The translations under genes and the position numbers were made by a program. DNA of 42,365 nucleotides, taken from Bdellovibrionales bacterium. Lineage in GTDB: Bacteria; Bdellovibrionota; FAC87; UBA2466. This document shows, piece by piece, positions 8,306 to 16,193 of the stretch. The stretch covers positions 1 through 42,365 of the forward strand of contig SXPJ01000059.1 in assembly GCA_005776395.1 (NCBI GenBank), read 5' to 3'. Position 1 is the first letter of the stretch, and every line of letters starts with the position of its first letter. A model generated the notes under the pieces. That model was not told where the DNA came from. It saw only the letters and a list, made by a program, of their open reading frames with translations, and did no database searches.

Positions 8306-8502
8306 AAATCACCTCTTAAAACCTATGCACCCTAGTCAACCGATACGAAAATGTCAAATAGCGATAAGTAGTTGGTTAGATGGCTAGCCATTTTTCAACT
8401 GTCTAGAACCTAAACGAAAATTACAGTCTAAGTCACTGTATCCTTTATGAATTATATGGCCTTGCGCTTGCATTTCTATCTTTTCAAAGAAAGAGGCAGA
8501 TT

Positions 8503-9684
8503 TTGAACCTTCGAAGTAGAATAGCTACAATAGTTGTTAAACTCACCCTGTTGAGTCTTCTATTCCCTATTTCGACCGCTTTAATAGCCGAAAATCCCCC
8601 GCTGTCGACTCCACAAGTTCCGCAAACCCAAGCTCAGCCACAAGAGAGTTCCGATCGCTCAGGATCCTCAGGAGCTGCTCAGGCTGCTGCTATGGCAGGA
8701 GCTGCTATGGCAGGATTAGGTTGTATTATGGGGTTAGAGGCTGCGTCGAAAGAACAAAACCCTAGCACAAAGAACATGATGCAGATGATGGCAATGCAAC
8801 AGTGTGCGCAGGCGGCCCAAAATGCTGCCTCTGCCGCTCAAAATGGGGATCAGAAAAAAAAATTGGATTCACCTCCCCCCTTAAATCAGCCCCCCCCTTT
8901 TCAAGCGCCTGAAATTAAAGTTCCAGAGGATGGAAAAGCGACCGATTTAAGTAAATTTGCTCAAAACACCAAAAGCTCCGACTCTGACAAGTCAAAAGAT
9001 GATTTTAAAATAAAACCTTTTGAAAACCCCATTCCAGCTAATACAGAGAAACCAGCTCGAAATGATAAAAATTCAACTCCTATTGCGGCTCTCACACCCG
9101 CAAAATCAATACCCGAGCTCATAGCGCCAAAAACCATTACCACTGGAAAAGATAACAAAGAAGAGGACTCAAATTCAATTAATCAGGCCTCTAGAACCTT
9201 AGGTTCAGCTCTTACGGGAAAAGGCTCAGCAGATGATCTCTTAAAAAAAGCACTTGCTGAAAATGGAACAAATCCAAATGAAACACCTATGATTCGTCTG
9301 AGAGGTGCGACAGGGAAAGAAGAAAGTGGAAGTGGCGGTGGCTCAAGTGCTTCTGAAGGAGGCGGTGGTGGGTCCGATTCCCCTTTTGAAAACTTACTTG
9401 CTCAAATGTTGGGTGGAGGACCAGGGGCCGCTGGAGATATAGGTTTTGGTGGAGGCTCTGACATCATCAATATAGGTAAAGACAAAAATAATCAGCCCAA
9501 AATAAACATCTTTCAATTTGCTTCTAGCGTTTACTCAGAGCTAACCCACACTCAAAATAGAATCGCAACTCGTCGTTCGGATAAGCCAGTTTCTGTAGTT
9601 AATCAAATACTCGGTTCAACTAATTACGAAGAGGGCCGGGTCGGTTCAGTGCCAAATCTAGTCACTAAAGCCCCCATTCGTTAA
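8503..9684 (+). CDS. Exported low-complexity protein of unknown function
   Basis: The 393-residue product starts with a Sec signal peptide (hydrophobic TIVVKLTLLSLLFPISTALIA, cleavage probable near ALIA-EN). The start is TTG, supported by AAAGAGG about 10 bases upstream. After the signal come an Ala/Met/Gln-rich helix (about 60-115, with the paired repeats AAMAGAAMAG and MMQMMAMQQ), a Pro-rich linker (PPPLNQPPPFQAP), a charged disordered stretch, and a Gly-rich region with EGGGGGSD and MLGGGPGAAG around 275-320. The C-terminal 60 residues are better ordered. I recognise no family. An exported protein of 266 residues follows after 107 bp, so the two may form a unit. Confidence 0.75.
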   Translation: MNLRSRIATIVVKLTLLSLLFPISTALIAENPPLSTPQVPQTQAQPQESSDRSGSSGAAQAAAMAGAAMAGLGCIMGLEAASKEQNPSTKNMMQMMAMQQCAQAAQNAASAAQNGDQKKKLDSPPPLNQPPPFQAPEIKVPEDGKATDLSKFAQNTKSSDSDKSKDDFKIKPFENPIPANTEKPARNDKNSTPIAALTPAKSIPELIAPKTITTGKDNKEEDSNSINQASRTLGSALTGKGSADDLLKKALAENGTNPNETPMIRLRGATGKEESGSGGGSSASEGGGGGSDSPFENLLAQMLGGGPGAAGDIGFGGGSDIINIGKDKNNQPKINIFQFASSVYSELTHTQNRIATRRSDKPVSVVNQILGSTNYEEGRVGSVPNLVTKAPIR

Positions 9685-9791
9685 TTTCTTAAACAATATC
9701 AAATTCAGTTTTCAGCCCAACATCTCTTGGCCACTTGTTTGCTTACTGCCTGAGCCCTCCTCAGTTGAAGTGGCTCTGAATTGGGTGGAAC

Positions 9792-10592
9792 GTGTTGAGA
9801 GTTATTGGTCTTTTAATTATTGCACTATTATTTCAGGGGCTAGCTTTGGGAGAATCTACCCATTACCCCATTAAAAAGAGTCCTGGAATACCTCTCTCCC
9901 CCCTTTTATGGAATGGCCCATCCCCTTTAAACACCTCTGAAACTTGGATAGCTCAGATTTTTCACACATCTGAAAGAGCCCTTCCCCCAATTTCCACGCC
10001 TCAAGCTCACAACTCCGTATCAGAGATCAAAATCGAAACTCAAAATCGAAAAGATCTAGCCCATAAAGTTTTACGAGAGAGAATGGACAACTTTGCAAAA
10101 GCTGAAATTATCGAACGGCTCAATTCCTATCTCATTAAAAGTGGGAAATTTAATTCCACGGCTATCACAAATCTTCAGGACAAAATGGAAAAAATTAAGG
10201 ATATAGAGCTCTTTTCTTCGGGAGAAAAAACCCATTCACTCTCAAAAAAAACATCTTATACTGTTAAGATGGGATTTGATTTTAGAAATTCACATTCAAA
10301 ACTCGAATATGTAGAGAAAGACCTAGAACTAGGCCTCTACCATAGTAGAACTTTAAGTACTTTAACGGGAAGAGAGTCTTTCACTCAAAATCTTTCGCTT
10401 CGATTAAATAAAAAATGGGAAGAACGAAACTTAAAAGCCTCTTTTGATTTACCTCTTACTATGCCCTATTATACAGCTTCATTATCACAGGATCTCTCCA
10501 CTTCAGTTTCTTCTAGTATTTCGGCACAGGCCCCTCTTCGAGGAACTAATCTAGCTAGAAAATTTGAAATTCGTATCGCTTTTCTCTTCTAA
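9792..10592 (+). CDS. Exported protein with possible outer-membrane C-terminus
   Basis: The 266-residue product begins with a signal peptide (LRVIGLLIIALLFQGLALG, cleavage near LALG-ES). The start could be GTG at 9792 or TTG at 9795; a GGTGG lies just upstream of both. The middle (residues 85-140) is charged and helical. The last 110 residues alternate polar and hydrophobic residues in strand-like fashion and end in KFEIRIAFLF, with a terminal Phe like the beta-signal of outer-membrane proteins. Outer-membrane insertion is an inference. No family is recognised. The stop merges into an A-run that leads straight into a strong hairpin. Confidence 0.7.
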   Translation: MLRVIGLLIIALLFQGLALGESTHYPIKKSPGIPLSPLLWNGPSPLNTSETWIAQIFHTSERALPPISTPQAHNSVSEIKIETQNRKDLAHKVLRERMDNFAKAEIIERLNSYLIKSGKFNSTAITNLQDKMEKIKDIELFSSGEKTHSLSKKTSYTVKMGFDFRNSHSKLEYVEKDLELGLYHSRTLSTLTGRESFTQNLSLRLNKKWEERNLKASFDLPLTMPYYTASLSQDLSTSVSSSISAQAPLRGTNLARKFEIRIAFLF

Positions 10593-10635
10593 AAAAAACC
10601 AGGGGTGTTAAATCATTAAAGATCTAACACCCCTG
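10591..10635 (-). terminator. Strong intrinsic terminator, best on the minus strand
   Basis: CAGGGGTGTTA (10600-10610) pairs perfectly with TAACACCCCTG (10625-10635), an 11-bp stem. Read on the minus strand, one G and then eight T residues follow the stem, an ideal terminator. On the plus strand the tail is TCTGATTTT, so it may also end the 9792 gene. The polarity implies transcription of the gene-free region 10640-11320 from the right. Confidence 0.85.
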
Positions 10636-10767
10636 TCTGATTTTAGATACCCGGGAGAAAGCTTTTCATCTATACACACCTGTAGAGAGTATTAGCCCCA
10701 CATCGACTTACCGCCTACTCGCCTATTTTTTTGCTCAAAGGGCAAAGCGTTTCGCTTTGACTTCTCT

Positions 10768-11318
10768 CTATGAGCTTACTTGGCGACTTGGCTCACTCAC
10801 TATCTCTTCATTCCCTATCCACCCAGCCGTTTCTGTATACCGATACTGGCTGTAGAGTTTAGCGTCCTTGGTATAAACCTGACTGTCCTATCTCATTGTC
10901 AGCCTTGGTTTTCACAACGGGATGATCTTAAATGAATCGATATCGCAACCCTTATTTTTTTAAAAAAGGTTGCTGCTTCCTACTTCGTAAAATTCCCCAG
11001 TCTCAGAGAACCCTTCTCTAAGCTCTATTCTTAAGAAACTAGATACCTTTAATGACCTCCTTTTCGGATCTGTTTGCTTTTCGTTGGGAATTTTGGCGAA
11101 GGACTTTAGTTAATGCTTAATTCATTAACTTCTTGAGGTCCTAATACGATAATTGGGAACTCATTCGCCTCCAACGTTCTGCTCGCTCCCATGACTCAGT
11201 GTAGCAATTTCCTACCTTCAAATGCAATACGCAAAGATTCGACAGTCGTTTCGTTAAACAAAATTTGAGTTAAACCATTGAAAATTGGTAAAGAGCTTGA
11301 TAGATCTTGACAGCATAT
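10768..11318 (-). pseudogene. Decayed coding fragments (possible gene relics)
   Basis: The 10593-11337 interval has no intact gene, but three minus-strand stretches read like protein. Fragment A (11318-11106) includes LFNETTVESLRIAFEGRKLL, an in-frame TGA at 11198-11196, then an ATG-led 28-codon piece with LEANEFPIIVLGPQEVNELS. Fragment B (11109-10960) lies in another frame and contains LREGFSETGEFYEVGSSNLF before its stop. Fragment C (10887-10768) contains YSQYRYTETAGWIGNEEIVS. The frame changes and internal stop point to a broken gene or several fragments. I cannot name the parent family. The alternative is an unknown structured RNA ended by the minus-strand terminator; there are no RNase P, tmRNA or SRP signatures. 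Confidence 0.35.
11278..11306 (+). promoter_or_regulatory. Possible promoter of tRNA-Leu
   Basis: TTGAAA (11278-11283) and TAGATC (11301-11306) are 17 bases apart and would start transcription about 25 bases before the mature tRNA. The -10 is a weak match, so this is tentative. Confidence 0.3.
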
Positions 11319-11337
11319 TTATTCACGACTTCATCAT

Positions 11338-11424
11338 GCCTGGATGGCGGAACTGGTAGACGCGTTGGACTCAAAATCCAATACTCGCAAGGGTGTGAGA
11401 GTTCGATTCTCTCTCTAGGCACCA
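11338..11424 (+). tRNA. tRNA-Leu (anticodon CAA)
   Basis: The 87-nt gene folds as a class II tRNA. The acceptor stem GCCTGGA pairs with TCTAGGC (one G-U pair), the D-arm contains AACTGGTAGACGC, and the anticodon stem TTGGA/TCCAA holds the loop CTCAAAA, giving anticodon CAA. A long variable arm follows (ACTCGCAAGGGTGT), then the T-arm with GTTCGATTC. The 3' CCA is encoded. It reads UUG codons. The genes that follow (ATPase, C39-like protein, AbiE) are accessory in character, and tRNA-Leu genes are common integration sites, although no integrase or duplicated tRNA 3' end is visible. Confidence 0.95.
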
Positions 11425-11485
11425 AGTTTTATCGACTGTAAAATAATAATTTCAATTCTGTATACCAATGAGATAAGGAGCGCGC

Positions 11486-11605
11486 GTGGAAGTTCTTAAT
11501 AATATGGGGTGGTCGGGATTTTTATTTTCAAATTACAAAAACAGAAAAAAAATCCCTATTGAATCGGTCCAGTCAGTTAACTCCATGCCCCCCACGGAAC
11601 AATAG
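11486..11605 (+). CDS. Possible small protein or gene remnant, 39 aa
   Basis: A GTG at 11486 has AAGGAG 5 bases upstream and opens 39 codons (starting VEVLNNMGWSGFLFSNYKN) to a TAG at 11603-11605. The frame overlaps the 3' end of the convergent ATPase gene by 29 bp. The product is basic in the middle and resembles nothing I recognise. It may be a small gene or the truncated start of a gene lost next to the tRNA. The good SD is the main support. Confidence 0.25.
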   Translation: MEVLNNMGWSGFLFSNYKNRKKIPIESVQSVNSMPPTEQ

Positions 11606-12764
11606 CCACTCCATCGTTTTTATCTGGGGGAATGGTCCTTTGTACTGGAGCTACGATAATCCCGTATTCACTTCCAAGTTTCTTCATAACACCTCTTAGC
11701 GGACGCTCTTCCCAAGATAGTCGACGAGTTACCTGCTCCAAGTTAGCAATGATTCGAATGGGAATATCCTCACACACAAGATCTACGGGATTACCTTGAG
11801 CCGATTTATAGTAAATGGGATCGAGACGTTTGCCTTGATAATCCCAATGGCAAAGCCATTCATTCCAAAGAAAATGGCGAATGAGTGAAAGCTTGACCCC
11901 AGCCCCATTTTCAGTTTTCATAACAAACCTAGCAAGTCCCGTATCCATAAAAAGCCATACATCCTTTCCAATTCCAGATGGATGACAACGGTGACGCTGA
12001 ACGATAAACAACATCTCCATCGCACTAAGATAGCGTTTCACGATGACTGCCCGTTCTTTAAAATGTCGTAGAGTGGGCAACTCCCCTTCCACCAATGTTT
12101 TTCCTATTTGCCGAAGAATGGAAAAGGCAATTTCCGGATCATAATTTCGCTTAAATAATCGGGCCATATCCCGATAGATTGAGGTTTCAAGCCAAGAGCT
12201 CCAATAAAGCTCTCTCTGTTCATCAGATCGTGTGAATGCTGGAACCGGCATTCCCCCCAATACTAAGTCCTTACTAACCGACTCCACGGAAGCGCGAACC
12301 GATTTCGTCTTCCATGGCTGACAAAAATTAACCTTAGCCTGAGACTGTTCATTTCTCTCTGCCCAAGTGAAGGGATGAAGCCTTAAAACACCTATTCTTC
12401 CTGTCAAACTTTCTCTAATACTTCCCTGATCTGAGAATGAACTAGAGCCTGTAAGTAAATAACTTCCTGATATTCTCTTCTTATCTACAATACGCTTTAG
12501 CTCATCAAAAATAATTGGAACTTTCTGAACCTCATCGATAATAGCAGGTGACTTAAGCCGCGATACAAATGACTTAATAGATCCTTGTGCCTCCTCGCGT
12601 AACTCGTAGTCGTCAAATGTATATTTTCCAGCCCCAGAAGGCATAATAGCCTCCGCCAATGTAGACTTCCCACATTGTCTGGGACCAATAATTGCTGTTA
12701 CTGGCCAAAATGCCAGGAGCTTTTGAAGTAATGTAAGGCCGTGCCTTTTTCTTAGATGAGGCAT
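11577..12764 (-). CDS. AAA-family ATPase with C-terminal DUF4143
   Basis: The 395-residue protein has Walker A GPRQCGKST (about residues 27-35) and Walker B PAIIDEVQ (about 73-80), followed by sensor 1 LLTGSSSF. This is the AAA_14 arrangement that precedes DUF4143, a domain with a PD-(D/E)xK-like fold. The C-terminal segment WLCHWDYQGKRLDPIYYKS and later NPVDLVCED fit that domain. These proteins are frequent, often single-gene, mobile accessory genes; roles in nucleic-acid or toxin biology have been proposed but not proven. The ATG is at 12764 with AT-rich sequence upstream. It lies in the accessory block between tRNA-Leu and AbiE and has no obvious partner gene. Confidence 0.88.
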   Translation of the reverse strand: MPHLRKRHGLTLLQKLLAFWPVTAIIGPRQCGKSTLAEAIMPSGAGKYTFDDYELREEAQGSIKSFVSRLKSPAIIDEVQKVPIIFDELKRIVDKKRISGSYLLTGSSSFSDQGSIRESLTGRIGVLRLHPFTWAERNEQSQAKVNFCQPWKTKSVRASVESVSKDLVLGGMPVPAFTRSDEQRELYWSSWLETSIYRDMARLFKRNYDPEIAFSILRQIGKTLVEGELPTLRHFKERAVIVKRYLSAMEMLFIVQRHRCHPSGIGKDVWLFMDTGLARFVMKTENGAGVKLSLIRHFLWNEWLCHWDYQGKRLDPIYYKSAQGNPVDLVCEDIPIRIIANLEQVTRRLSWEERPLRGVMKKLGSEYGIIVAPVQRTIPPDKNDGVAIVPWGAWS

Positions 12765-13102
12765 ATGTGTAATAATGCCTTAAATAAAAGATTTTTACAA
12801 TATACTTATTATAGGCAATTATTATCTATATCATTAAAAAGTAGGCCAGAAAATCTGTGCCTTTCGGAAAATAATACTTGGCCCTTAAGGGAAATAAACT
12901 TTATACCTATGTCATCAAACTCTTAGAGAATTAGGATTAGATGCTGTCATTAGTGCCGGTCTTTCCTTATATGAAAGCAAAGTAATGGTTTTAACGGCAG
13001 TATTTTCGCACAGGTAAACAATCCTTTTTCGCAGGAAAAACCCCCTCACAAGGCCCTGTTTTTAAACTGTAACGGATCTGTTATGATTGCGTAGAGGGAC
13101 TA
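12765..13102. other. Gene-free region upstream of the C39-like gene
   Basis: This holds the divergent upstream sequences of the ATPase and the C39-like gene. A 39-codon open stretch without a start (12898-13017, containing TLRELGLDAVISAGLSLYES) reads like a coding relic. TATGAT (13082-13087) could be the -10 of the C39-like gene, and AGAGGG (13093-13098) is its SD. A near-palindromic segment at 12872-12890 reappears inverted after the gene. Confidence 0.35.
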
Positions 13103-14257
13103 ATGCAAATCCATTTTCCACGTTTACTCTGTACCGCTCTATCTTTTTTAGCAGAATTGGGATTCTTTTTTGGAATCTTCTTAATGCTTGCTACCAAAAT
13201 TGGTTTAGGGAATGAACATAACAGATCGGAATGTTCGATACTTTTTAAGCTTATGCAAATAAATGCACGAGCCAAAGGAAATGCCCCAGAACAAACCCAA
13301 AAGGAAGCCCTTGATCTTGACAAAAGAGCTCAAGAAATTACTTCAGCTGCGCGCGGAGAGATCAAAAAACCGGTCGTGCTATCGAAAAATCTTTTGGATG
13401 AATTGACTAAACAGGTAAACGATAAAAAAAATCGTTTCTTTGAAAAAAAGGAATCTGTTTTTCAAATGACGACGGGTAATGGTAAAACACAAAGGATTGT
13501 AACTGACCTACAGATCTCCGATGGGAAAGTTGGATTTCGTGATCTTAAAGACAATAAATTTTACACGACCGATCTGACCCGCATTACCGAACTATTTAAA
13601 GTTGAACGGCCTGAATCAATAACAAATCCGAAATTTATTCGAAATTATCCACCTGCGAGCTCGGTTGACACCATCATGGATGGAAAGTTTCGCAATCAGG
13701 TGGAAATCTCCTTTATCAGCGATGCCGAAATTAGAGAGGTTCATAAACCAAAAGAAAAAGCGACTCTAAAGCAGGAGACCACTCGAAGGTATGAAGGCAG
13801 TTCTCTAGAAATTGGTCTAAACGAATCTGGCAAGGCTATAATCCAGCAGCAGGCCCTTAGAGGCTGTACAGCCGCGGTGGCTGCTATGCTCATTCGAGAT
13901 AATGGGCGTCCTGTGGATCTACATGACCTTCGAAGTACAAATCTCGGAAACGAAAACTCAATGGCGAATACGATTGAATACGCGGGATTAAAGCCCATTT
14001 CCACAGCTATTCCAGGTAATATGGAGAAACTGCAGGAGCTAATCTCTAAAAATGGTCCAGCTATTGTCTCCGTGGGGGGAGAGATAGGGGGGCATGTCAT
14101 TATAGTAGATGCCATTGATCTCAATGCCAAGACCGCACGTATTCGCGATCCTTTTCATGGGTGGGATATTACAATTGATCTAAATGCCCTTCAGTCTCGT
14201 ATCTCTAAAAACAGCTCGATTATTCAAGTAAAAAAGGCTCCTTAAGGGCCAGTATTA
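12872..14257. repeat. Inverted repeat flanking the C39-like gene
   Basis: TAATACTTGGCCCTTAAGG (12872-12890) recurs as its reverse complement at 14240-14257 with one base missing. The right copy overlaps the stop codon of the C39-like gene. Part of the match is self-complementary (CCCTTAAGGG), which raises the odds of coincidence, but the TAATACT arm is not. Confidence 0.35.
13103..14245 (+). CDS. Exported C39-like putative cysteine peptidase
   Basis: The 380-residue protein has an N-terminal hydrophobic segment (LCTALSFLAELGFFFGIFLM) that acts as a signal peptide or anchor. A helical, charged region follows (50-240). The last 140 residues look like a C39-type papain fold: Cys in ALRGCTAAVAAMLIRDNGR, His in GGEIGGHVIIVDAID, and Asp in RIRDPFHGWDITI, in the right order and spacing for Cys-His-Asp. 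C39 peptidases usually cleave double-glycine leaders inside ABC transporters; here there is no transporter, so it is a free-standing enzyme or a catalytically repurposed fold. The SD AGAGGG is 4 bases before the ATG. It sits alone upstream of AbiE and is flanked by an inverted repeat. Confidence 0.7.
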   Translation: MQIHFPRLLCTALSFLAELGFFFGIFLMLATKIGLGNEHNRSECSILFKLMQINARAKGNAPEQTQKEALDLDKRAQEITSAARGEIKKPVVLSKNLLDELTKQVNDKKNRFFEKKESVFQMTTGNGKTQRIVTDLQISDGKVGFRDLKDNKFYTTDLTRITELFKVERPESITNPKFIRNYPPASSVDTIMDGKFRNQVEISFISDAEIREVHKPKEKATLKQETTRRYEGSSLEIGLNESGKAIIQQQALRGCTAAVAAMLIRDNGRPVDLHDLRSTNLGNENSMANTIEYAGLKPISTAIPGNMEKLQELISKNGPAIVSVGGEIGGHVIIVDAIDLNAKTARIRDPFHGWDITIDLNALQSRISKNSSIIQVKKAP

Positions 14258-14278
14258 AGTTGTTTTATTGTCTAAATA

Positions 14279-14318
14279 TTGCTTATTACGATCGATACTG
14301 TCATAATATGACAGTATC
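14279..14318 (+). promoter_or_regulatory. abiE promoter overlapped by a perfect palindromic operator
   Basis: A -35 TTGCTT (14279-14284) and -10 CATAAT (14302-14307) are separated by exactly 17 bases. GATACTGTCAT (14294-14304) and ATGACAGTATC (14308-14318) form a perfect 11-bp inverted repeat around AAT, covering the -10 and the expected start site. AbiEi antitoxins are known to repress their own operon by binding inverted repeats, so this is the probable operator. The predicted start near 14314 leaves a leader of about 22 bases without an SD before the abiEi ATG. Confidence 0.75.
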
Positions 14319-14335
14319 TTGCTTTATTTACACAT

Positions 14336-14965
14336 ATGAGCACACTGGCACTAAAGATTAGAAAAGCTCTTCCTATAGACGTATTTACGGATACTGAGGT
14401 CGTAAACCTATTGAAGGGATCGCCTAATAGACGCTATGGACTTGTTAAACGAGCCATTGCAGATGGCGATTTAATTCAACTTCGTCGAGGGGTCTATTGC
14501 TTAGGGAAGATCTTTCAACGGGAGCCCCTGAATCAGTTCGAATTAGCTCAGAAAATCTACCCCTCCTCTTATGTGAGCTTGGAATCCGCACTCTCTCACC
14601 ACGGCTGGATTCCAGAAGCGGTTTACACGGTAACAAGTGTTAGTTTAAAAAGATCAGCATCCTTCAAAACTCCACTGGGGAACTTTAGCTATAGGAAAAT
14701 TCCAAAGTTTAATTTCATCGGAGTGGAAAGGGTGGATTTCGGAAGAACGGTGCATTTAATCGCAAGTCCAACGAAGGCGCTAGCAGACTACATTGTCACC
14801 CACAAGATGAATTTACAACCAAAAGAACTAATGGAGTTCTTGCGAATCGAAGAAGAGTACTGGAAACAGCTCTCCTATAAGCTTCTTACTGAAATTATGG
14901 AGAGCTATCGAAGCACTCGTCTAAGGACTTTCCTTAGGGCCTTAAGAAAGGGTAACGAGCTATGA
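14336..14965 (+). CDS. abiEi: AbiEi-type antitoxin and transcriptional repressor
   Basis: The 209-residue protein fits AbiEi, the antitoxin of type IV AbiE abortive-infection systems. The N-terminal winged helix contains RRYGLVKRAIADGDLIQLRR and GVYCLG; the C-terminal domain begins near YPSSYVSLESALSHHGWIPE, the family signature. AbiEi neutralises the toxin without stable binding and represses the operon. A palindromic operator sits directly upstream. The ATG has no recognisable SD, so translation may be weak. The stop overlaps abiEii by 4 bp (ATGA). Location in the accessory block after tRNA-Leu fits horizontal acquisition. Confidence 0.9.
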   Translation: MSTLALKIRKALPIDVFTDTEVVNLLKGSPNRRYGLVKRAIADGDLIQLRRGVYCLGKIFQREPLNQFELAQKIYPSSYVSLESALSHHGWIPEAVYTVTSVSLKRSASFKTPLGNFSYRKIPKFNFIGVERVDFGRTVHLIASPTKALADYIVTHKMNLQPKELMEFLRIEEEYWKQLSYKLLTEIMESYRSTRLRTFLRALRKGNEL

Positions 14966-15819
14966 GCGTAAAAATAATTCAGGACAAGTTGGATAGCTAC
15001 AAATGTCGGTCCACACAGGAGGAGGACTACGCTCTAAAGGAAATTACTCAAGAACTTGTTTTGAATTCGCTCTACAATTCAGGATTCTTCAAGAAGGCTG
15101 CATTTCAAGGAGGGACCGCGCTTCGAATTCTCCATGGTCTAATGCGATTTTCTGAGGATTTGGATTTCGTCCTTCTTAAACCTAACAAGAGTTTTGATCT
15201 TAACACCTACCTTTCCTCCATAAATGCCGAACTGAGGGCCTTTGGTTACGATGTAAAGGTTGAGAGGCGTTCATCCGCAAATGCTGTACAGAACACTTTT
15301 CTAAAGGACGATTCGTTAGGCAGATTGTTAAAAGTTCAATCCCCAAAGGCCGAGGGGCCGAAGAGGGTGCTAAAAATCAAACTTGAAGTGGATACCAATC
15401 CACCTGCCGGAGCAAAAACAGAGACGAAGTTTCTAAATTTTCCGATTAACTTCTCGGTGACGGCTCACGACGTTCCAAGTCTCTTTGCTGGCAAAAGCCA
15501 CGCACTACTTTGTCGCGATTATATCAAGGGGCGAGATTGGTTTGATTTCATTTGGTATGTAGGGCAAAGGGCCGTCCCCAACTTCGAGTTCTTATCCAAT
15601 GCTCTAGAGCAATTTGGATCGTGGAAAGGTAAATCGGTCAAAGCCGATATCAACTGGTACAGGAAGGAGATGGCTCGAAAAATTAAGGAGGTGAACTGGG
15701 ATAAGGCCAAGGCCGATATTCAAAGATTTCTAAGACCGGTCGACGTTAAAACTCTGGAGCTATGGAACGAGAACTTCTTTCTAGACTGTCTCAAGCAAGT
15801 CGGAACTAACGCTAAGTAG
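14962..15819 (+). CDS. abiEii: AbiEii-type nucleotidyltransferase toxin
   Basis: The 285-residue protein has the DNA polymerase beta-like nucleotidyltransferase motifs of AbiEii/MenT toxins: FQGGTALRILHG at 48-59 (GG at 50-51) followed by RFSEDLDF with D66 and D68 as predicted metal ligands. A basic segment follows (RLLKVQSPKAEGPKR), then HALLCRDYIKGRDWFDFIWY, where this family keeps conserved charged residues. MenT relatives add nucleotides to tRNA acceptor ends; AbiEii binds GTP and arrests growth during phage infection. All motifs are intact, so the toxin is probably active. It overlaps the antitoxin gene by 4 bp. Confidence 0.9.
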   Translation: MSVKIIQDKLDSYKCRSTQEEDYALKEITQELVLNSLYNSGFFKKAAFQGGTALRILHGLMRFSEDLDFVLLKPNKSFDLNTYLSSINAELRAFGYDVKVERRSSANAVQNTFLKDDSLGRLLKVQSPKAEGPKRVLKIKLEVDTNPPAGAKTETKFLNFPINFSVTAHDVPSLFAGKSHALLCRDYIKGRDWFDFIWYVGQRAVPNFEFLSNALEQFGSWKGKSVKADINWYRKEMARKIKEVNWDKAKADIQRFLRPVDVKTLELWNENFFLDCLKQVGTNAK

Positions 15820-16193
15820 AGCAAGTTTTTTGGGGTAATATACGAATGCTGAACATCTTGATCGCAGTAAATTGCTCGCACGAGCCGAGGATTTACCTTA
15901 TACAACCCACCATTCCACATCCAGCCTCTATGAACAGGGCGATGTTATTCAAGTTTTGCGTCTCTAAGAGTCATTATACTGGCTAGGGGCAATAGCTTGA
16001 ATTTAAAAAGCAATTCAAAAAAAACTCCTTATTCTTCACTTTTTATAACCTGACGTTCGTAATCCAGCGCTCAAAATCCCCGTTTTAACAAGATGAGCGT
16101 TTAAAGGACAGATTCTCCCATTTACACCTCCTTAACTTCGAGATACAAAACTTGAGGTTTAGTTCCCTAAAAGAACCTTCAAGAGGAGTTCTC
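15820..16193. other. Gene-free region after abiEii with a coding relic
   Basis: Positions 15842-15967 read open on the plus strand (TNAEHLDRSKLLARAEDLPY, then LYEQGDVIQVLRL and stop) with no start codon; this looks like the C-terminal end of a lost gene. The rest is AT-rich and carries the MFS gene's ribosome site (AGAGGAG, about 16182-16188). No copy of the tRNA-Leu 3' end is visible, so an island boundary cannot be set here. Confidence 0.35.

Noticed and set aside
11307-11335. TTGACA followed by TTCATC as the tRNA-Leu promoter
   Set aside because: The -10 would end two bases before the mature tRNA, leaving no room for a start site.
10640-11337. RNase P RNA, tmRNA or SRP RNA on the minus strand
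   Set aside because: The GAGGAAAGTCC core of RNase P, the tmRNA ends and tag, and the SRP GGAAGG-AGCAGC loop are all missing; GGAAGCAGCAACC is only a partial likeness and lies in a protein-like frame.
11400-16190. Duplicated tRNA 3' end (att site) bounding an island
   Set aside because: The T-arm/acceptor sequence of tRNA-Leu does not recur in the gene-free stretches up to 16193.
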